A DNA stretch of 46,787 bases from Lingula anatina. Its lineage: Eukaryota > Brachiopoda > Lingulata > Lingulida > Lingulidae. The stretch spans positions 53,542 through 100,328 of the forward strand of contig NW_019776159.1 of the NCBI RefSeq assembly GCF_001039355.2, read 5' to 3'. The notes below the pieces were generated by a model. That model was given only the letters and a program-made list of their open reading frames with translations. It searched no databases and was not told the DNA's origin. Made by a program: the position numbers and the translations under genes. Below, piece after piece: positions 12,873 to 35,911 of the stretch; the stretch's first letter is position 1; each line of letters opens with the position of its first letter.

Positions 12873-15251
12873 TATTTATCCCCCTGACCTCAGTTTCGAT
12901 CTCATCTTTTAAAATTTTGTTAAATTTGCTGCCTTAGAACCGGATATGTGAAATGCTGATTTGATTAAATGATAACATGCTTTATGGATTTGATGTACTT
13001 TTATTTAGTCCTCTTTAACTCCTAAATCGTGGTTAATTTTCTCTAATCAAACGTGTTGATTAAGTTGGTAAAAGCTACATTTTGTGTGAAGTGCACTGGT
13101 CTGTAGTAATAAAATAAATATGTGGAATGCGTTATAAAATTCTATTTAATACTTTTGTCAAATATTGCTGACACCAATTAAATTTATCACATTGGAAAAA
13201 TTACAAGTAGCTTGAGTTGATTGAGAGACTCTCCTAAAGCGCTTAATCATTTTGATCACAAAGGGATAACACGCCCACCCTGACACTCCAGTGAACATGA
13301 GAGCCTCCTCAAAAACTGATGGAAAGTATTCACGATTAAATCATCTAGTAGAATTAGAGTCATATATATCATCTTGAAGAAAAACATACGTTGCTTTTAA
13401 AGAGACTAAAAAAGAAAGAACACCCCTGAATTGTGGTTAATTTGAAGGAAAACAAAGGTCGTGAATGAGGAGAGTTAACTCGAACCCTCTGAAACGCAGG
13501 GTGTACGCTTACATTAAGTCAAAATCAAAGGTAAATGAGGGTGCCAGGTGTTAAAGATGGCCGTGAGGACATGTTTGTTTATCCCCTCGTCACCTCCTCT
13601 TCACCCAAATTATAACTAACAAACCAAAGCTCATAAATATTATGTTTGATAATTTCCAGCCATTTTGTTTGGTGTCTTTTAAAATAATCCATGCTGTGTT
13701 GGTGCAAATGTTTATGAGTTTCAAGTAATCTGGTTAAATTCTGTTTGTACATTTTATCTCCCAATATGTTACAATTGCCAGTCATTTGCTGTGGTATTTT
13801 TTTAAAGCTATAACCACAGAACAGCCGTTATATTTTTTTTTGGCTTGATAAGAACTGATGTCGATGATGCGCCTTGAATTGTTCATGTTTTTACAACTTT
13901 CTGTCGGACTGTATCTATGACTGACTTCTTTCCTTAAAAACATTACATGATTAGTAGGATTCATGTATAAAAATGGTGATAATGATATCAATGACAAAAA
14001 TGACAATGAGTGCAATTTTTATCGCATTCACCTTGAATGAATTGACATTCAGAGTATCATTTTTTTCTTGGTTGATCATCTGTTGTATTGGATGTAACTT
14101 TTTTCTCTTTTGGAAACGTCTGCGGTATTTTTGTTTGGGGTTTTTGTTTAGATAAGTAAAATGTGAAGTATTGTTTTAACATAGGTTAATATGAGTAAAA
14201 AGAGTTCAAGAATTTGATATCTTGTAATGTATAAGTAACAGATGTATTTTTACAGCTTGGGGCGTGTGATATATTTTGTAGGTTCGTGTGCAGCTGAATT
14301 ACTTCGTCGGTGACAATGTTAGTGCATAGTAGAAAGTGTGTGTAAACAGGAGAAAGTCAGATGAATTAAAAGGAAAGATTGGATGATAATTTGAAAAAAA
14401 AAAAAAAAAACAATACTCAAGATAAAAAATATTATAAAAAAATATGTCATGTTCTGGACAGCGCAACTTACGAAACGTCTTAGACGAGAATCTGACAAAT
14501 TGGTCGAGGTTTCCCTCGCAGATGATTGACACGAGTCGAAGACGCAATTAATAAAACCAAAACGCCAGACGAGCAAGGAACTCGGCGCCGCTCAACTTCT
14601 TAACCGTGTTACTTGTAACAGCACTGTTAATGACTTTGAACAGATGTCCGCGGGAAGCCATTAGCGCATCGGCGAAACATCTTCGATTTAGAAACACATC
14701 CAAGCGTGATAATTTATTTGCAAATTGGCGTAATCTGCCGGTCGTGTTTCTGTAAGTGACGGGGCTTACACAACCCAGCCATAACAGTGGCGTAACTTCA
14801 ACAAGCTCGCACGGCGAGGGTTACGTTAACAGTCGCACGCGCCTTGTCAGTGTGAGTTTACTGCGGTAACAACAAGCAAAACGTTTCATTTTTGCCTGCT
14901 GCGCTAGGCCCGCGGTCTCGGATGTCTGTTACATATTAGGGAATATAAAAGCCTAAACGATCCCCTTTTTTAAAAAGAATATAACCTTTTATTAAATTGT
15001 TCTTGAGGAAGTGACAGTATCACATGTGTTAAATGGTTCAATACATATATAAACAAGACGAAATGGGCATGGAAAATGCAGTTCAATTGTTGAATTTGTT
15101 AAAATAAAATTAGCTGCTATTGTGGTTTTCCATATAAATAAAGAATTGCTGACGTTATGGTGAGGAAAAAGGAAATACTTCAAGACAATAACCGTGATAT
15201 TTTTTAATTTCACCAGCTTTTTTCTTGCTCAAAATTATTCGATTAATCCTG

Positions 15252-15256
<5 letters not shown>

Positions 15257-15297
<41 letters not shown>
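15257..15297. repeat. Poly(A), 41 bases
   Basis: Uninterrupted A run. It could be the tail of a retroposed element, but no SINE- or LINE-like body was recognised upstream. Confidence 0.95.
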
Positions 15298-15298
<1 letters not shown>

Positions 15299-15879
15299 GG
15301 AATGAAAAAAAAGGATAAAAAAGACAAAGATAAATTTGATGATGTAGCATATTTTAAGTTAGCATTTATAACGAAGTGCACGCTCGCCACAAGACTTTCT
15401 TACCGTTACTTTGCTTTTTAGTTGTTACATATATAGTTTATGTATAAATGATAAAAATATATGATGATAAATAATTTGCAATCTAATAGATCCTAACTAC
15501 TCAGTCTCGTAGCTGCACAGATATTTCATATCCTTCCAATTTCGTAAAAAAAAAAAAGAAGAAAAAAATACACCGAATTGCAGAAAATTGAAAACGCATA
15601 ATTCGAAATAACGACCCGGGTTACCCTAGCGCCAGGGGAAGCTGTTGTTACAAATAACCGGAGTAAATAAACTGGCGTTTTAATCAGATCAACGGCGACG
15701 TTGATAAGGGACGAGGCTGTAGAGAAGCAGCGCACCCCTTCGTTGGGAAATCGGCCCTACCCAATGCGCTAATTCGCAAAGCAAACACCAAACATCGGTA
15801 AATCAAGCTCTCTTAGTTGGCAGTCATTAACCATCGAAGTGGTCAGCGGGTTGGTCAGTTGGAGACGCTCTGGACACGG

Positions 15880-15955
15880 TTAAGGATGGTGCTTTAAAAG
15901 GACGGTGGGATTGGTCGTGATATTGAGTTGTTTCGGGCAGAGTGAACTTAGGGGA
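15880..15955 (+). promoter_or_regulatory. Candidate core promoter and leader exon of gene 1
   Basis: TATA-like TTTAAAAG at 15893-15900, then about 55 bases to GGGGAC with the strong donor GTAAGTAT starting at 15956. The next gene acceptor is at 19795, so this could be a short non-coding first exon. Many such arrangements occur by chance. Confidence 0.3.
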
Positions 15956-18092
15956 CGTAAGTATAACGGCAGAGTTCAGATATAAAACAAAGCGCTTCCG
16001 TTTAGCTGTTGTAAAGGACGTATCATAGGATTGATTGTTGGTGTTTCTAAGTGTTTTTTTTTTGTATGAAAAAAGCGGCCATTACATGTTTTTTGTTTCG
16101 AAAACAACTTGAACGAAACTACAAGGATTAAAGCGAACATTACAACTATCTGACATCGAAAATTTACATAATTAATTTCAGATGTCAAACTGCAAATAAT
16201 CGACAATTTATAATGCTTATATAAACGGGACAGAACACTTTTTTTGTGGAGGGCATATGTTTATATAGCTAAAATATGCAGACTAGTATTGTGGACGGTT
16301 GCGTTGTTCCGTATGAAACATTTCACAGCAGGCTGACAAAGCGATAATCTTATCTGCAAGTTCTATATGCAAAAATTGTGCTGCCAATTCGATGATACTA
16401 ATTGACCCGAATTTCCCCAAGTCTACGTGATCGCAGACATCCACACTGTAAAAACGCGTTAAGTGTTACATTTTTTGTTCAGATTTTGATTAACTTGGCT
16501 TAATTATTAACTTAAAAACGGAAATAGACAATCTATAGTATGAGCAGTAGGCCTAATAGCCGAGTCACGTGGATGTGGGGACCTCTGCAAGTCATGCATT
16601 TACAGCGAGACAGTTGCATATATTTTTTGTTTCACTATCTAGTGAATATTTCAAATAACATGTGAAAAAGGATATTGCAACGCCGAAATTTCTGCAGCCA
16701 TTTTATGTTTATAACACACATAAGCTAAAACATGGGTCTACACATAAACTGTACATAGTGGAAGGTTGGTAAATTATTTCCAATTAATCTGACAATGTCG
16801 TTTAAGGATTTCATTTGAAATATGGACCAAAGCTCAGGCGATTAATCCGACTTTATTGGACTGATATTTAGCTTGAAGCATTTTATTTGATAAAGGGATA
16901 CCTGTGCGGCGTTCTAACACTTCATGTTCTAAATAAACCGCTAGGGATTCGTCGCCTCTCTAAATATTATGGTAACAAAAAGAGCAATGGCTTCCTGAAA
17001 CAGAAATGCATCTAATAATATCAGATAATAACATATAGACGTTTGTAAGTTGTGTATGTATTTATCTCTTCCTAAGAGTACTTAGATATTGTTTTATTCT
17101 GTTTACGAGAAATGAGACCTTATCTCATAGAAAATATTTTGCTTGTAAAGATGTTCGTACCACACAGTGAATGTTATTATTTTATTGATATAATTTCATA
17201 ACATTTCCCTCAGAAATTGGCATGATTAAGCCTCACATTCATGTTTTTTTCCTTGGACACATGAGCTTTTTTTTTAAAAAGACACCTAAGTTACAAGACG
17301 TGACATTAATAATTGACAGATTATTATACAGTGTAAATAAATACTGGTTTTAGATAATAACATTCAGATAAAAATTATTAACATTTTGCCAAAGAAAACA
17401 AATTGGAAGTGCATAAATCCGAAAACAAAGACCCAAATAAAAAATTCCACCATAGCACCTTAAACGCGTTCCATCAAGTTCAAGTAAACGGGGAAACCTT
17501 TCGTCCATCTTTAACGAAGCGTATGACGCAGAGGTTAAAATTTATGACCCTGTTCAATTTCTTTAATTCAATCTACGAACCGTATACGAACAACCCTCTC
17601 GGGTCACCAAGAAGGGTGTTGATATTTTTGCCGGCATATGAAACAATGGTTTGACTGGTAGGATTCCAGAGACTTCCAAGTTTTTGTAGTGAAAAGTAAA
17701 TAAATTAGCGCGGAAATACTGGAACGATGATTTCAAAATCAATGGGCGGTTAAGTAAATTGTTATTTAACAAATTAAACGTTCCAATGGGTAAAATATAT
17801 ATATCAAAAAAGAAAAGTTGAATTTTTGAATAGGCCTTCGGCAAACATACAAAATACAAAAGTAATCCTGACCGAACAAATTATTTTTTATCAAAAATAA
17901 CACCTTTTGCTGTAGTTGTATTTAAAGCACGTTGATAAAATATTTGAATCGGATATTTATGAGAGGTTTTCCTCCATTTTGTCTCAGTTTTGTCTCATTA
18001 TTTTTCTAAGATTGTACGTTTGATTATTTGAAACTCATCGGCGTGTTCGAAATATTTGTTTTTTTGTAATTTAATATTACTAGGACTAGATG

Positions 18093-18094
<2 letters not shown>

Positions 18095-18167
<73 letters not shown>
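18095..18167. repeat. Compound (AC)n(AG)n microsatellite
   Basis: AC array to 18138 followed directly by an AG array. Confidence 0.95.
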
Positions 18168-18170
<3 letters not shown>

Positions 18171-18479
18171 TGTGAGGGCGGGGATATTTTGATCCAACTG
18201 ATGTGTGGGTATTTGTCATAGTGACAACATTCATCATAAACCCCATTGAGAAATATGATTCTGATAAATTCCCATTACTTACTAAGAAATATTATGGGCA
18301 AGTGTAGCATATTAATTGACCCAAAGCATCTGAGGCGAGAGGTTGAGAAAGAGAAGCACAGGAGGAGCGACAGGGGAATGAAATATTGATAGGTCCGTAG
18401 GGATAATTTTCTCATGGCCATAAACCTGAATGTGAAATTAAAATCTGAAATCTTCCCATCACTTTTCAGTGAACTACTG

Positions 18480-18720
18480 TTACGCCGAGGGTTGGGTCTT
18501 AGTTAATTACCGGTAGCTGACACGACCTACGGCGTTTGATTTATAACCCGTTCGGACACCCGTGAAACGGAAGCGATAAATTATCGTCTGCCTCAACGAT
18601 TGTGACGTAACAACACGCTGTCGTCTGCTTTCTTCTGGAAAACCTACGGGTTGCACATCTGTCTTTCAGGGTCAGTGGTTAGAATTTGACAGGGAGGAGT
18701 GTAAAGTGTGGATTTACACG
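18480..18720. promoter_or_regulatory. GC-richer block with inverted GATA pair near gene 1
   Basis: CGATAA, one base, TTATCG at 18574-18586 in a locally less AT-rich stretch 1.2 kb before the first coding exon. Candidate proximal regulatory element. Confidence 0.3.
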
Positions 18721-19714
18721 TGTAATTATTGCTCTTAATTTTCCACTTAGACGAAACGGGTATTTGAGAATATGAACTTATAATCTTGAATTTTTCACGT
18801 AATCAGTGGGATTAAATCTACAGAAACAACGGGGTAAAACCAAATTTTCTTTCCATCAAATATAGGAAGCAGCTATTCGCTTTCAAGCTATAATTTTTTC
18901 CAAGATCTATGACTAAAACTCATGGCATATAAAAAGTAGTTGTCATACTCATCATCTAGTTTTTGTTAGGCCTAGTAAATATGTCAGAGTTCTGTCCTAT
19001 TATTGATCGATACTAGTATTTGATATCGACGTTATCTATAGCTATTTTTCAATTAATCATTAATCAGAAATTATGGATTTCTCTCTGAACATCGACAGGA
19101 ATATTGCTCTAGTAGACACTAAAATATAAATTCTACTATAAATTGACAGTGCAACAACAACAACAAAACTATACTCAATAACGGAACACAAGTCAATTTT
19201 GACACATTCAAAAGATATAAGAAGTCAAAATTTTGTCTATTATAGCGGATACTTATATAAAGTTATATAGTGAGTGTTTACTTAATCTTTGTCAAACATT
19301 AACCGGAAAATGCAGCAATTATCGTTCTACTGGATGAGGATGTAGATAATTAGTTTCCAATAAAAAAAATATAAAAATTCAGAATATAATTCCGGAACAG
19401 GATGTTACTGTCTTTGAGCAAGCGGCGTGAAATAAAAGAGTATTTGTGGCTAAAATAGGTATTGCAAAACCTCCCACAAACTAAGCTTTAACTGATCTAG
19501 AAAACGACTCTTTTTCAAGTTACAAGTTTTTGTGGTCGACTAGATGTTTGCCAGTTTTAATCATTATTAAAAAAAAAAGAAGAATATGTTATTTGACAGC
19601 ATTGGAGCTGCGAACTGAGCAGAGTTGTAAATATACATGTATGTTGTACTCATGTTGTCTGATATTAATATGTAGGCCTAATATTTCATGGATTAAAATT
19701 GGTGTTGCCTTTGA

Positions 19715-19750
<36 letters not shown>
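19715..19750. repeat. (AAT)n microsatellite
   Basis: About twelve AAT units, ending 45 bases before the acceptor of the first coding exon of gene 1, so length changes fall near its branch-point region. Confidence 0.95.
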
Positions 19751-19751
<1 letters not shown>

Positions 19752-19795
19752 GAAGTAGACCTGGTCTTTTAATTTTCAATTTCTTATTTTTCCAG

Positions 19796-19808
19796 TGAAT
19801 GGAATTTC
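19796..19808 (+). other. 5' leader end of gene 1 within the first coding exon
   Basis: Thirteen bases lie between the acceptor TTTTTCCAG and the assigned ATG. They contain another ATG at 19799 in a different frame, opening a 12-codon uORF (19799-19834) that overlaps the main start. No stop lies in frame with the main ORF in these bases. Confidence 0.5.
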
Positions 19809-29558
<9,750 letters not shown>

Positions 29559-30175
29559 CGTTCTGCCGCTCACATTCCACTGTGTTATTGATACTGGTGC
29601 CGTGTTCACGTTTGCTCACGTTCCTTGCGTGATTATATTTTATTCACTGCAGGCCTGTTTTTTGGTGCAAAGCTCTCATACTGCTTCTTCTTCCAGAGAA
29701 GCACACTTTTATGAGTACTTAGTCAACGGCTCTTTTTTATTGCTTAAGACGATGCTATACCACGAACTTGATCTTTTGTAGAGCGAAACTGTTTTTTAAA
29801 GAATATTCTTTTTCAAGTGTTCTAGTCAAAACAATGCCAGCTAGGTTTCAGACTTGCCATTTTGTTACGAAAGTTCTTGCCAAGGACATAAGTGCCAAAA
29901 TCCACATAGAACTGAGTCGAGTGGAAACATGCCATAGAATTTACATATGAAAAGCGGTTCTGCCTTGAAGCCATAATACCGCAAATATTTTGGACACATT
30001 TTGAGTTGCGCATGCGCATACTAACTGTGTAATATTTACAGCACTCTTGCTTGCCAAAAGAATTTTTATACACAAAGTAATCACACTCTAAATTTAAGTT
30101 TTAATAGTTAGCAAAAAAGAGCACAAACCGCCAGGACAGAGTTCGACCAAATGCTTGAAACGCGTTGGACTTATG

Positions 30176-30177
<2 letters not shown>

Positions 30178-30246
<69 letters not shown>
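30178..30246. repeat. (TA)n microsatellite
   Basis: About 34 TA units, within the probable 3' UTR of gene 1. Confidence 0.95.
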
Positions 30247-30249
<3 letters not shown>

Positions 30250-32443
30250 TCAGCTTTCATCTAAGAAACGAATATGCTGACTGTTTCATAATGTTAGTTG
30301 AAAGTGAAACTTCGTTGGTAAAATATTCGTATAAAGAGCACCTGTCGTAATGTTGTAGAGAATCGTGGTTTTATAATTGGTATAAGTTTTGTTGAAAAAA
30401 AAAAGATAAAAGAGTTAGAATAGATGGTGTTCAAATAACTAACAATGATAATGGATAGAAATTACACGTAGACAACCCCAACGGCTGTGATGCCCTTTGT
30501 ACATGCGGAATGGATTCATCATCAGTATGAAATTAATATTCATGTCCTATATGACTAAATGATCTCTAGCATATTGTAAACATTGGATAGCTAATATGTA
30601 TAATTAAACCAACATTGTAAATATAACCAGTTCAGTTTTTATACAGAAATGCGCACTAGGTTGTTAACAAGGTGCGTTTTGGTTACTGACGAAGACTCTT
30701 CTGAGGAATAGAGGGTAAAATAGTTGCTAGGCAATTAAGTTGGTATCTTTTGCGTTCCCCATTGTGGATCGTGGTGCATGTTAGATCAAAAAAGCTTTTT
30801 AATTAGAGTTTTATATATTTCTATGAATTCCCTTGATACTATATGCCAGTATTAAGGTATATTGTGTATATTGTGTTGTGTAAGTGCAAATTCCCTTTGC
30901 AAACGGTTACAAGTTTCGCACGTTAGCTAGAGTCCTACCTTTCAGCAATCTTTTCTTTCTTGCATCTTTTTTGCCACCTTAAGCTACGTTCGGTGTTACG
31001 TAACCGAGCTTCTCGACTTTGAAATCAAGTTGAATTTTGATACCTACAGGTAGGCTAAGAGAGAAAAACGGAAGTCTTTGTATTATTGACTGTACATAGG
31101 GTAAAATGAGACAGATGTTAGACAGTATTGTATCAAAATGACTTACTACCACATTTGTACTGCGGTGTTTAATTGAAAACGAGCTACCTCAACTTTCAGA
31201 GGCCAATCGATATTTAAACGCAATGGGTGGAGACCACTCTTGTGAATAAGATTCTATTATTAGTTTTGCTTTCAGCATTTGCGGAGACAGCGCTTATAAT
31301 GATGCCAAGAAATAGCGTTCGTTTCAGAATTAGGACCCCCTAATCAGGAACTGATCAACTTAAGCCGTCATAAGACAAATCCAGTGGAAGTTGGCTCATT
31401 ATATGCCCCCGCCTGCCAGGAGAAAAGTGCTCAGCACAATGAACGATTGCATTGTGGGATATCATGTTTTTCCCAGCGTGCCCCGGATGTATGATCACAT
31501 TGAAAACCCTATGTTTCCTGGTTATAATTCATATACTTCCTGTGGGTTGTCTTAAAACGGCTGTAGTAGGCTAAATCGTAGGATACTTTTATATTAAACG
31601 TTTTGTTTTAGGCAACTATAGTTAATATTTTTAGTACGAACGAAATTCCATTTCTTTTTTACGTTGACACACGCTTTTATGGCTGTATTAGAATTTTATT
31701 GCATTTTACCAGTATTAAAGTTACTGCTATTGTCTTTGGGTTTTGAAAAGAGACATTTCATTTGATAAAGAAAAGTCGCTTGCATGATAGTTCTCAGCGT
31801 TTTGTAGTTGCATTTTACTATTGGGCAGTTTCTTATATATATAGATGTCAACAAAAGCTTACAGATCGTAAGAAGGTTAGAAAACACTTTGTGAATTTTA
31901 GATATACAAAGTGAAATTTCATATTTTGTTCCAGCAATTATCTAACGCGCGTGTACCATTTAACTTCCTTTTTAGTGATATTATGATTTAAGATAAATAA
32001 TATTATAAGAAAGGCCCTCGACTGGTTTAGAAGTGTTAAGATGCAGCGTATAATAATGTAGTTTCGGTATGTACGAAAACACCAAACTTCAGTATACTAC
32101 AGACGATCAAAATATTCGACTCGAACCGTGTTAGGACTGTTTTGAGAAAAAACAACGTTTTTGCCTTACTCTAACAGCCATTTTGTAGGCAATAATTGAC
32201 AAATGTCTAAAGCAAGACAATTTTGTTAAAATTGTCCTTACTACGGTATGCACTTTTCTCAATAATAACTTTTAATACTTTTGTAGTTATTAACTAGCCA
32301 TTGAATACACAATACTTTAGCTGCTTTCATTTTAATGCACTCATTGTTATGCGACAAAGTATTGTTGGCAATCAATTCAGTTGAATTCAACGCTATGTAA
32401 TTTATTTGATCAAAACATCTATTTATGATGTAATTATTTTGTA

Positions 32444-32449
32444 AATAAA
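32444..32449 (+). terminator. Candidate polyadenylation signal of gene 1
   Basis: AATAAA, followed after about 25-40 bases by a T/G-rich tract that includes TTTGTGTGTATATTG. It is the first canonical hexamer noted downstream of the gene 1 stop. Confidence 0.4.
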
Positions 32450-32470
32450 TTCTTGTAATTTTTATGACTT

Positions 32471-34599
32471 CATTTGTGTGTATATTGCATTGAACAAGTC
32501 AATGCCTTCAGATGATGTCCGGATATTTAACCGAAGAACAGAGTTTTGGTAAAAAAGTCTGACATGACAATATACGTATTAGTGTATGGCCACCTCATAT
32601 ATGACCAAATTAAGCAGTATCTAAATCTCAAAAGATACACGTCCAACAGAGAGAGAAGTCACAACAGTTGACTTAATGAATTTCACTGACGGTAAAATAT
32701 TTAAAGAATAAAGAAGATCTAAAACACATCAAAATATCTCATCATATTCGAGTACCAGAAAAGATTTTGTATCTAAAAATAACCGGCACTTTTGTATTGA
32801 CAGTTACTTCATTATCACCACTGAAGTTATATTTATAAATGTAAAGTATATTTATCTCTCTGTAATTGATAAGTATGCTGTATTATCACATAGTATAGAT
32901 ATCGTGAATAGGATGTATTTCAATTGCTATAAACTACGTGATAAGTTACATTTGTTGATAATTTTCCGACCCCCAAAGTCAATCAAGGTCATTGAAGCTG
33001 TAAACCTTTATGGCGTGATTTCGAGTACATTATATACACCTGTTTTGGGGTGAGGGTAAAATTTCAAACGAAATAAAATAATTTGACGAATATTTGAAAT
33101 TGCAAATGAATGAAAGTTTTTGAAAAATATTTGACAAAATAATGAGAAGAGGCTGTGTAGCAGAGAGAATAATTTGAGAATGTATTCACTGTAATGAATT
33201 TTAAAGGATCTTAACTGTTTTCTTCGCTTATGAAGCAGCAAATCGTGTACAGAAATAAATATATCATAGAAAAGTTCCACATGCTTCTTGCAACACAATA
33301 ACAAAATCCCAAAGGCTAACTATCTAATATCCAATTATTACCCTACGCACTTATCAACATAGAAACGTACATATACCAGTATGCGTATATATATACTATG
33401 TTTAAAAGAAGTTATTTTCAATAAAGATAAGATTCTGGTTCTGCGAACTGATGCCATCTTCACTTACAATAAATGTGTTTGGAGGATGCCATTGTATGCA
33501 ATTTAAAAATAAAATAGAAAGATTTAGAACCCATTTACTGCCCCATAGCGTGACCTGTTTGAGCACGTCTTTAAAGAGATGACACTTATATTGACACCGT
33601 GGTCGTTAAATAAATAGACGAGACGCCAGAGGGATGATAAAGTGCACGTAGATCGCATTTAAGGGTACATGGGAGTGTTGAGATATATCAAAGTCCATGG
33701 ACCAGGTACCAGTTGACCGAAATAATGAGCCTGGTAAAAAAAGATACTATAGACAAATTCAGGAGAAAAAATCACAACTAACCATGTGAAAATTATATGG
33801 GTTTATTGAATGGATCTGCACTTCATTTTGGGTACATATATTTAATATATATTCAAGAGTTTGATAGATATTAAATAAAGATACTAAATGTCAACTTGAA
33901 TTGTCTATGGCATGCCCTTAGGTTGACAATTAACACTCCTGTATAATCAAAATATTATTATTATTAAAATTCTAAAAAAATTGAACACAATTTCAGCAAA
34001 AATTAGAAAGTACAAAATACAAAAATCGAATCCTCAGTGTCTCGGATTCGTTTAAAAGTTAAATAAATTAGACTTGTATATTACGTGCCTACTTATTGAA
34101 AGCATATTCAAAATGGCGCCCAAAGATTATCACAGCACCCTACCGTTTGCTGATCCAGATAAATGGCTCATTGCTGTTATGTTTGCACATCCTTTGTTTG
34201 TTTTAGACAAAAACTACATGAAATAAGCAAAACAAGGTGAACTGCCTAATCTAAATTGGAAATTTAATCGATTAATATTGTAAACACCTTAACGATTTGC
34301 CCCAATGCAATGCTCATGGTGTTTTATTATAGTAAAGTTTGGCTTTGGAACAAAACGGTGAATATCCGCCATTTTGATTTTGCCCAATGTGAATGTGTGG
34401 TTTCTTCTTTAAAGAACCCATCCACACAGCACGTATTTTTGATGGTGCTGCTTTAATTTGTGGTCGTACCTTAAGCAGGTCTTTTTCGACGTCACGAGTT
34501 CTAAGTATTGATCTAAATATCTACGTGCCTTCCGCCCTTGGAACTGACCTAATTTTGGCATCATGTCATATTTTCAGTCCTCTGGCGCGTGAGAGGCGT
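32471..34599. other. Intergenic DNA between the two GATA genes
   Basis: AT-rich with no recognisable gene. The ORF at 33008-33304 (minus) is a low-complexity AT-driven open frame. Confidence 0.6.
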
Positions 34600-34695
34600 C
34601 CCTGGTCATGTGACTTCTCCGCCTCCCCCTCTTCACTCCATCCTTCCATTCCCTAACCCGCTACCTTCTCCGCTAGCCGGAGCTCGCGCCACGAG
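34600..34695 (+). promoter_or_regulatory. Alternative 5' non-coding exon of gene 2
   Basis: Pyrimidine- and GC-rich stretch with a TCATGTGACT E-box-like word just upstream (34605-34614), ending CGCCACGAG with donor GTAGGT at 34696. It could be a distal leader exon spliced to 35872. Transcript data would be needed. Confidence 0.25.
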
Positions 34696-35399
34696 GTAGG
34701 TCGTGTTGGTCTTCTTTATCTTCGCTCTCACTCCGTAGGTGGTGGGTTTTACATGTAAGACGGCCTGTCCTTGTGATAGAGATTGATATGCGACAATTTA
34801 GGCGACCTATACCGTATGTACTCTTATCATATCGCATCTCCTATCTGATTATTGTTTAGATTGTCGCTATCTTACGTGGCATTTCAAGCCTTGAAATTAG
34901 CTTGGATTTTCTTATGTGGTTATGGCTCCATAGAGGGTTGCTAAGCTGGGACCTTTTTTGTTTCGTTCTTTAAGTGCCCAAACAAGACGCTCCTGGCTCG
35001 TTAAATGTCCTATCTGCACGTCTTAAACTGATAGAAAACTGTAAGGTTTGCTATAAAAATTATCGGGGCGAGATCAAGATAATAACTCTGGCAATGCTAT
35101 CGGCTCTAGTGCTTAAGTCATATAACTTTATCTGGACTCATTTCACGAATTTACTATTATCGCTATCAGAGCTGTTGACGTTGCCGCCATTTGTCGATCG
35201 CGCAGACGATCGGGAAAGGCGGTGGATTTTTTCAATTCATCGGCTTAAATTTGAAGGAAATTTTATCAATTTATTATGGGCTTGTGTTGGAATAGTACAC
35301 AGCATAGGTGGGGCTCGTTGAGACGCCATTTTCGTGAAATACGCGGCGTTACAGGTGGAAGACACCTTTCAGCGTCTGTGCAGATGACCCCGAGCCATA

Positions 35400-35527
35400 C
35401 AACCAATACTTGGTATAGGGGTCTTAAGCTCATTTACATATTTGTGAGCAGTGAGGCCGCGGCCCGTGGGAAGCCATATTGGATTTTACACCTGCCTCAA
35501 AAATGGCTTCCGTTTTAAGCGTCTAAG
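35400..35527 (+). promoter_or_regulatory. Candidate promoter and 5' non-coding exon of gene 2
   Basis: GC-rich patch with GCCATATTGG and AAATGGC words resembling YY1-type sites, followed by TCTAAG and the strong donor GTAAGT at 35528. The next good acceptor is at 35871, before the gene 2 start. No TATA box is obvious. A second, more distal candidate ends at 34695. Inference only. Confidence 0.35.
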
Positions 35528-35871
35528 GTAAGTGCGAAAATCTGGAGGAAAGGGGACATTCTCCTGTTGATTTGTGTTCTTATGAACGGCACAAAAATTT
35601 GGAGCCATTTTCGTATCTCGGACGAAGGGAGTTTTGAGTTGTTTTGACCATTTCCTCCGGAAGGCATATTCAATGCGGCTTGTTCTGGGACAAAATGGCC
35701 AAACCAGGTAGAAATTCATGGAATATGGAATATTTTGACATTTATTTAGGCAAATTTATTCTAAAATGCAAGAGAAATTCGTCAAAAATATCCAATAAAC
35801 TGAAGGTATGAGAAAATATTTCCAATAAATAATGCTAAATTTGAGACTACGAAACTTCCATTCTTTTTTAG

Positions 35872-35911
35872 GAAGGCGACAGACATGCTTAAATTCTGCC
35901 GTACTTGAGCA
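35872..35911 (+). other. 5' leader end of gene 2 in the first coding exon
   Basis: Leader between the acceptor at 35871 and the ATG at 35912. It contains an in-frame TGA at 35906-35908, so translation must start downstream in this exon. An upstream non-coding exon ending at 35527 (TCTAAG, donor GTAAGT) would make a 344-nt intron and is the nearest good candidate. Confidence 0.5.

Larger units (their letters stand above)
8351..15879. other. Non-coding upstream region of gene 1
   Basis: No recognisable gene. Notable pieces are a GATA-bearing hairpin at 10777-10802, a motif-dense block at 11130-11330, CpG-rich alternating purine-pyrimidine DNA at 12378-12416, a 62-bp tandem repeat at 12749-12872, a GC-richer block at 14575-14910 and a 41-base poly(A) run at 15257-15297. 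Confidence 0.6.
15961..19795. other. Non-coding sequence just upstream of the gene 1 coding start
   Basis: Probably 5' intron or promoter of gene 1. It holds (AC)n(AG)n at 18095-18167, a GC-richer block with an inverted GATA pair at 18480-18720, and (AAT)n at 19715-19750. The ORF at 17403-17654 resembles nothing I know. Confidence 0.55.
29559..32470 (+). other. Probable 3' UTR of gene 1
   Basis: AT-rich DNA after the stop codon with no convincing ORF. The first canonical AATAAA I find after the stop is at 32444-32449, followed by a GT-rich tract around 32473-32486, the usual layout of a cleavage and polyadenylation site; this would make a 3' UTR of about 2.9 kb. TGTAAATA/TGTACATA words near 30613, 31091 and 32441 match the Pumilio-type consensus TGTANATA but could be chance in AT-rich DNA. 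A (TA)n tract sits at 30178-30246. The true 3' end needs transcript data. Confidence 0.4.

Noticed and set aside
15257-15297. Poly(A) run as a processed pseudogene or SINE tail
   Set aside because: No coding remnant, target-site duplication or SINE-like body was recognised upstream.
17403-17654. 83-codon ORF upstream of gene 1
   Set aside because: No recognisable motif or splice connection; flanks and composition match the background.
34393-34656. 87-codon ORF upstream of gene 2
   Set aside because: No homology recognised; the region looks like promoter or leader DNA with pyrimidine-rich stretches.
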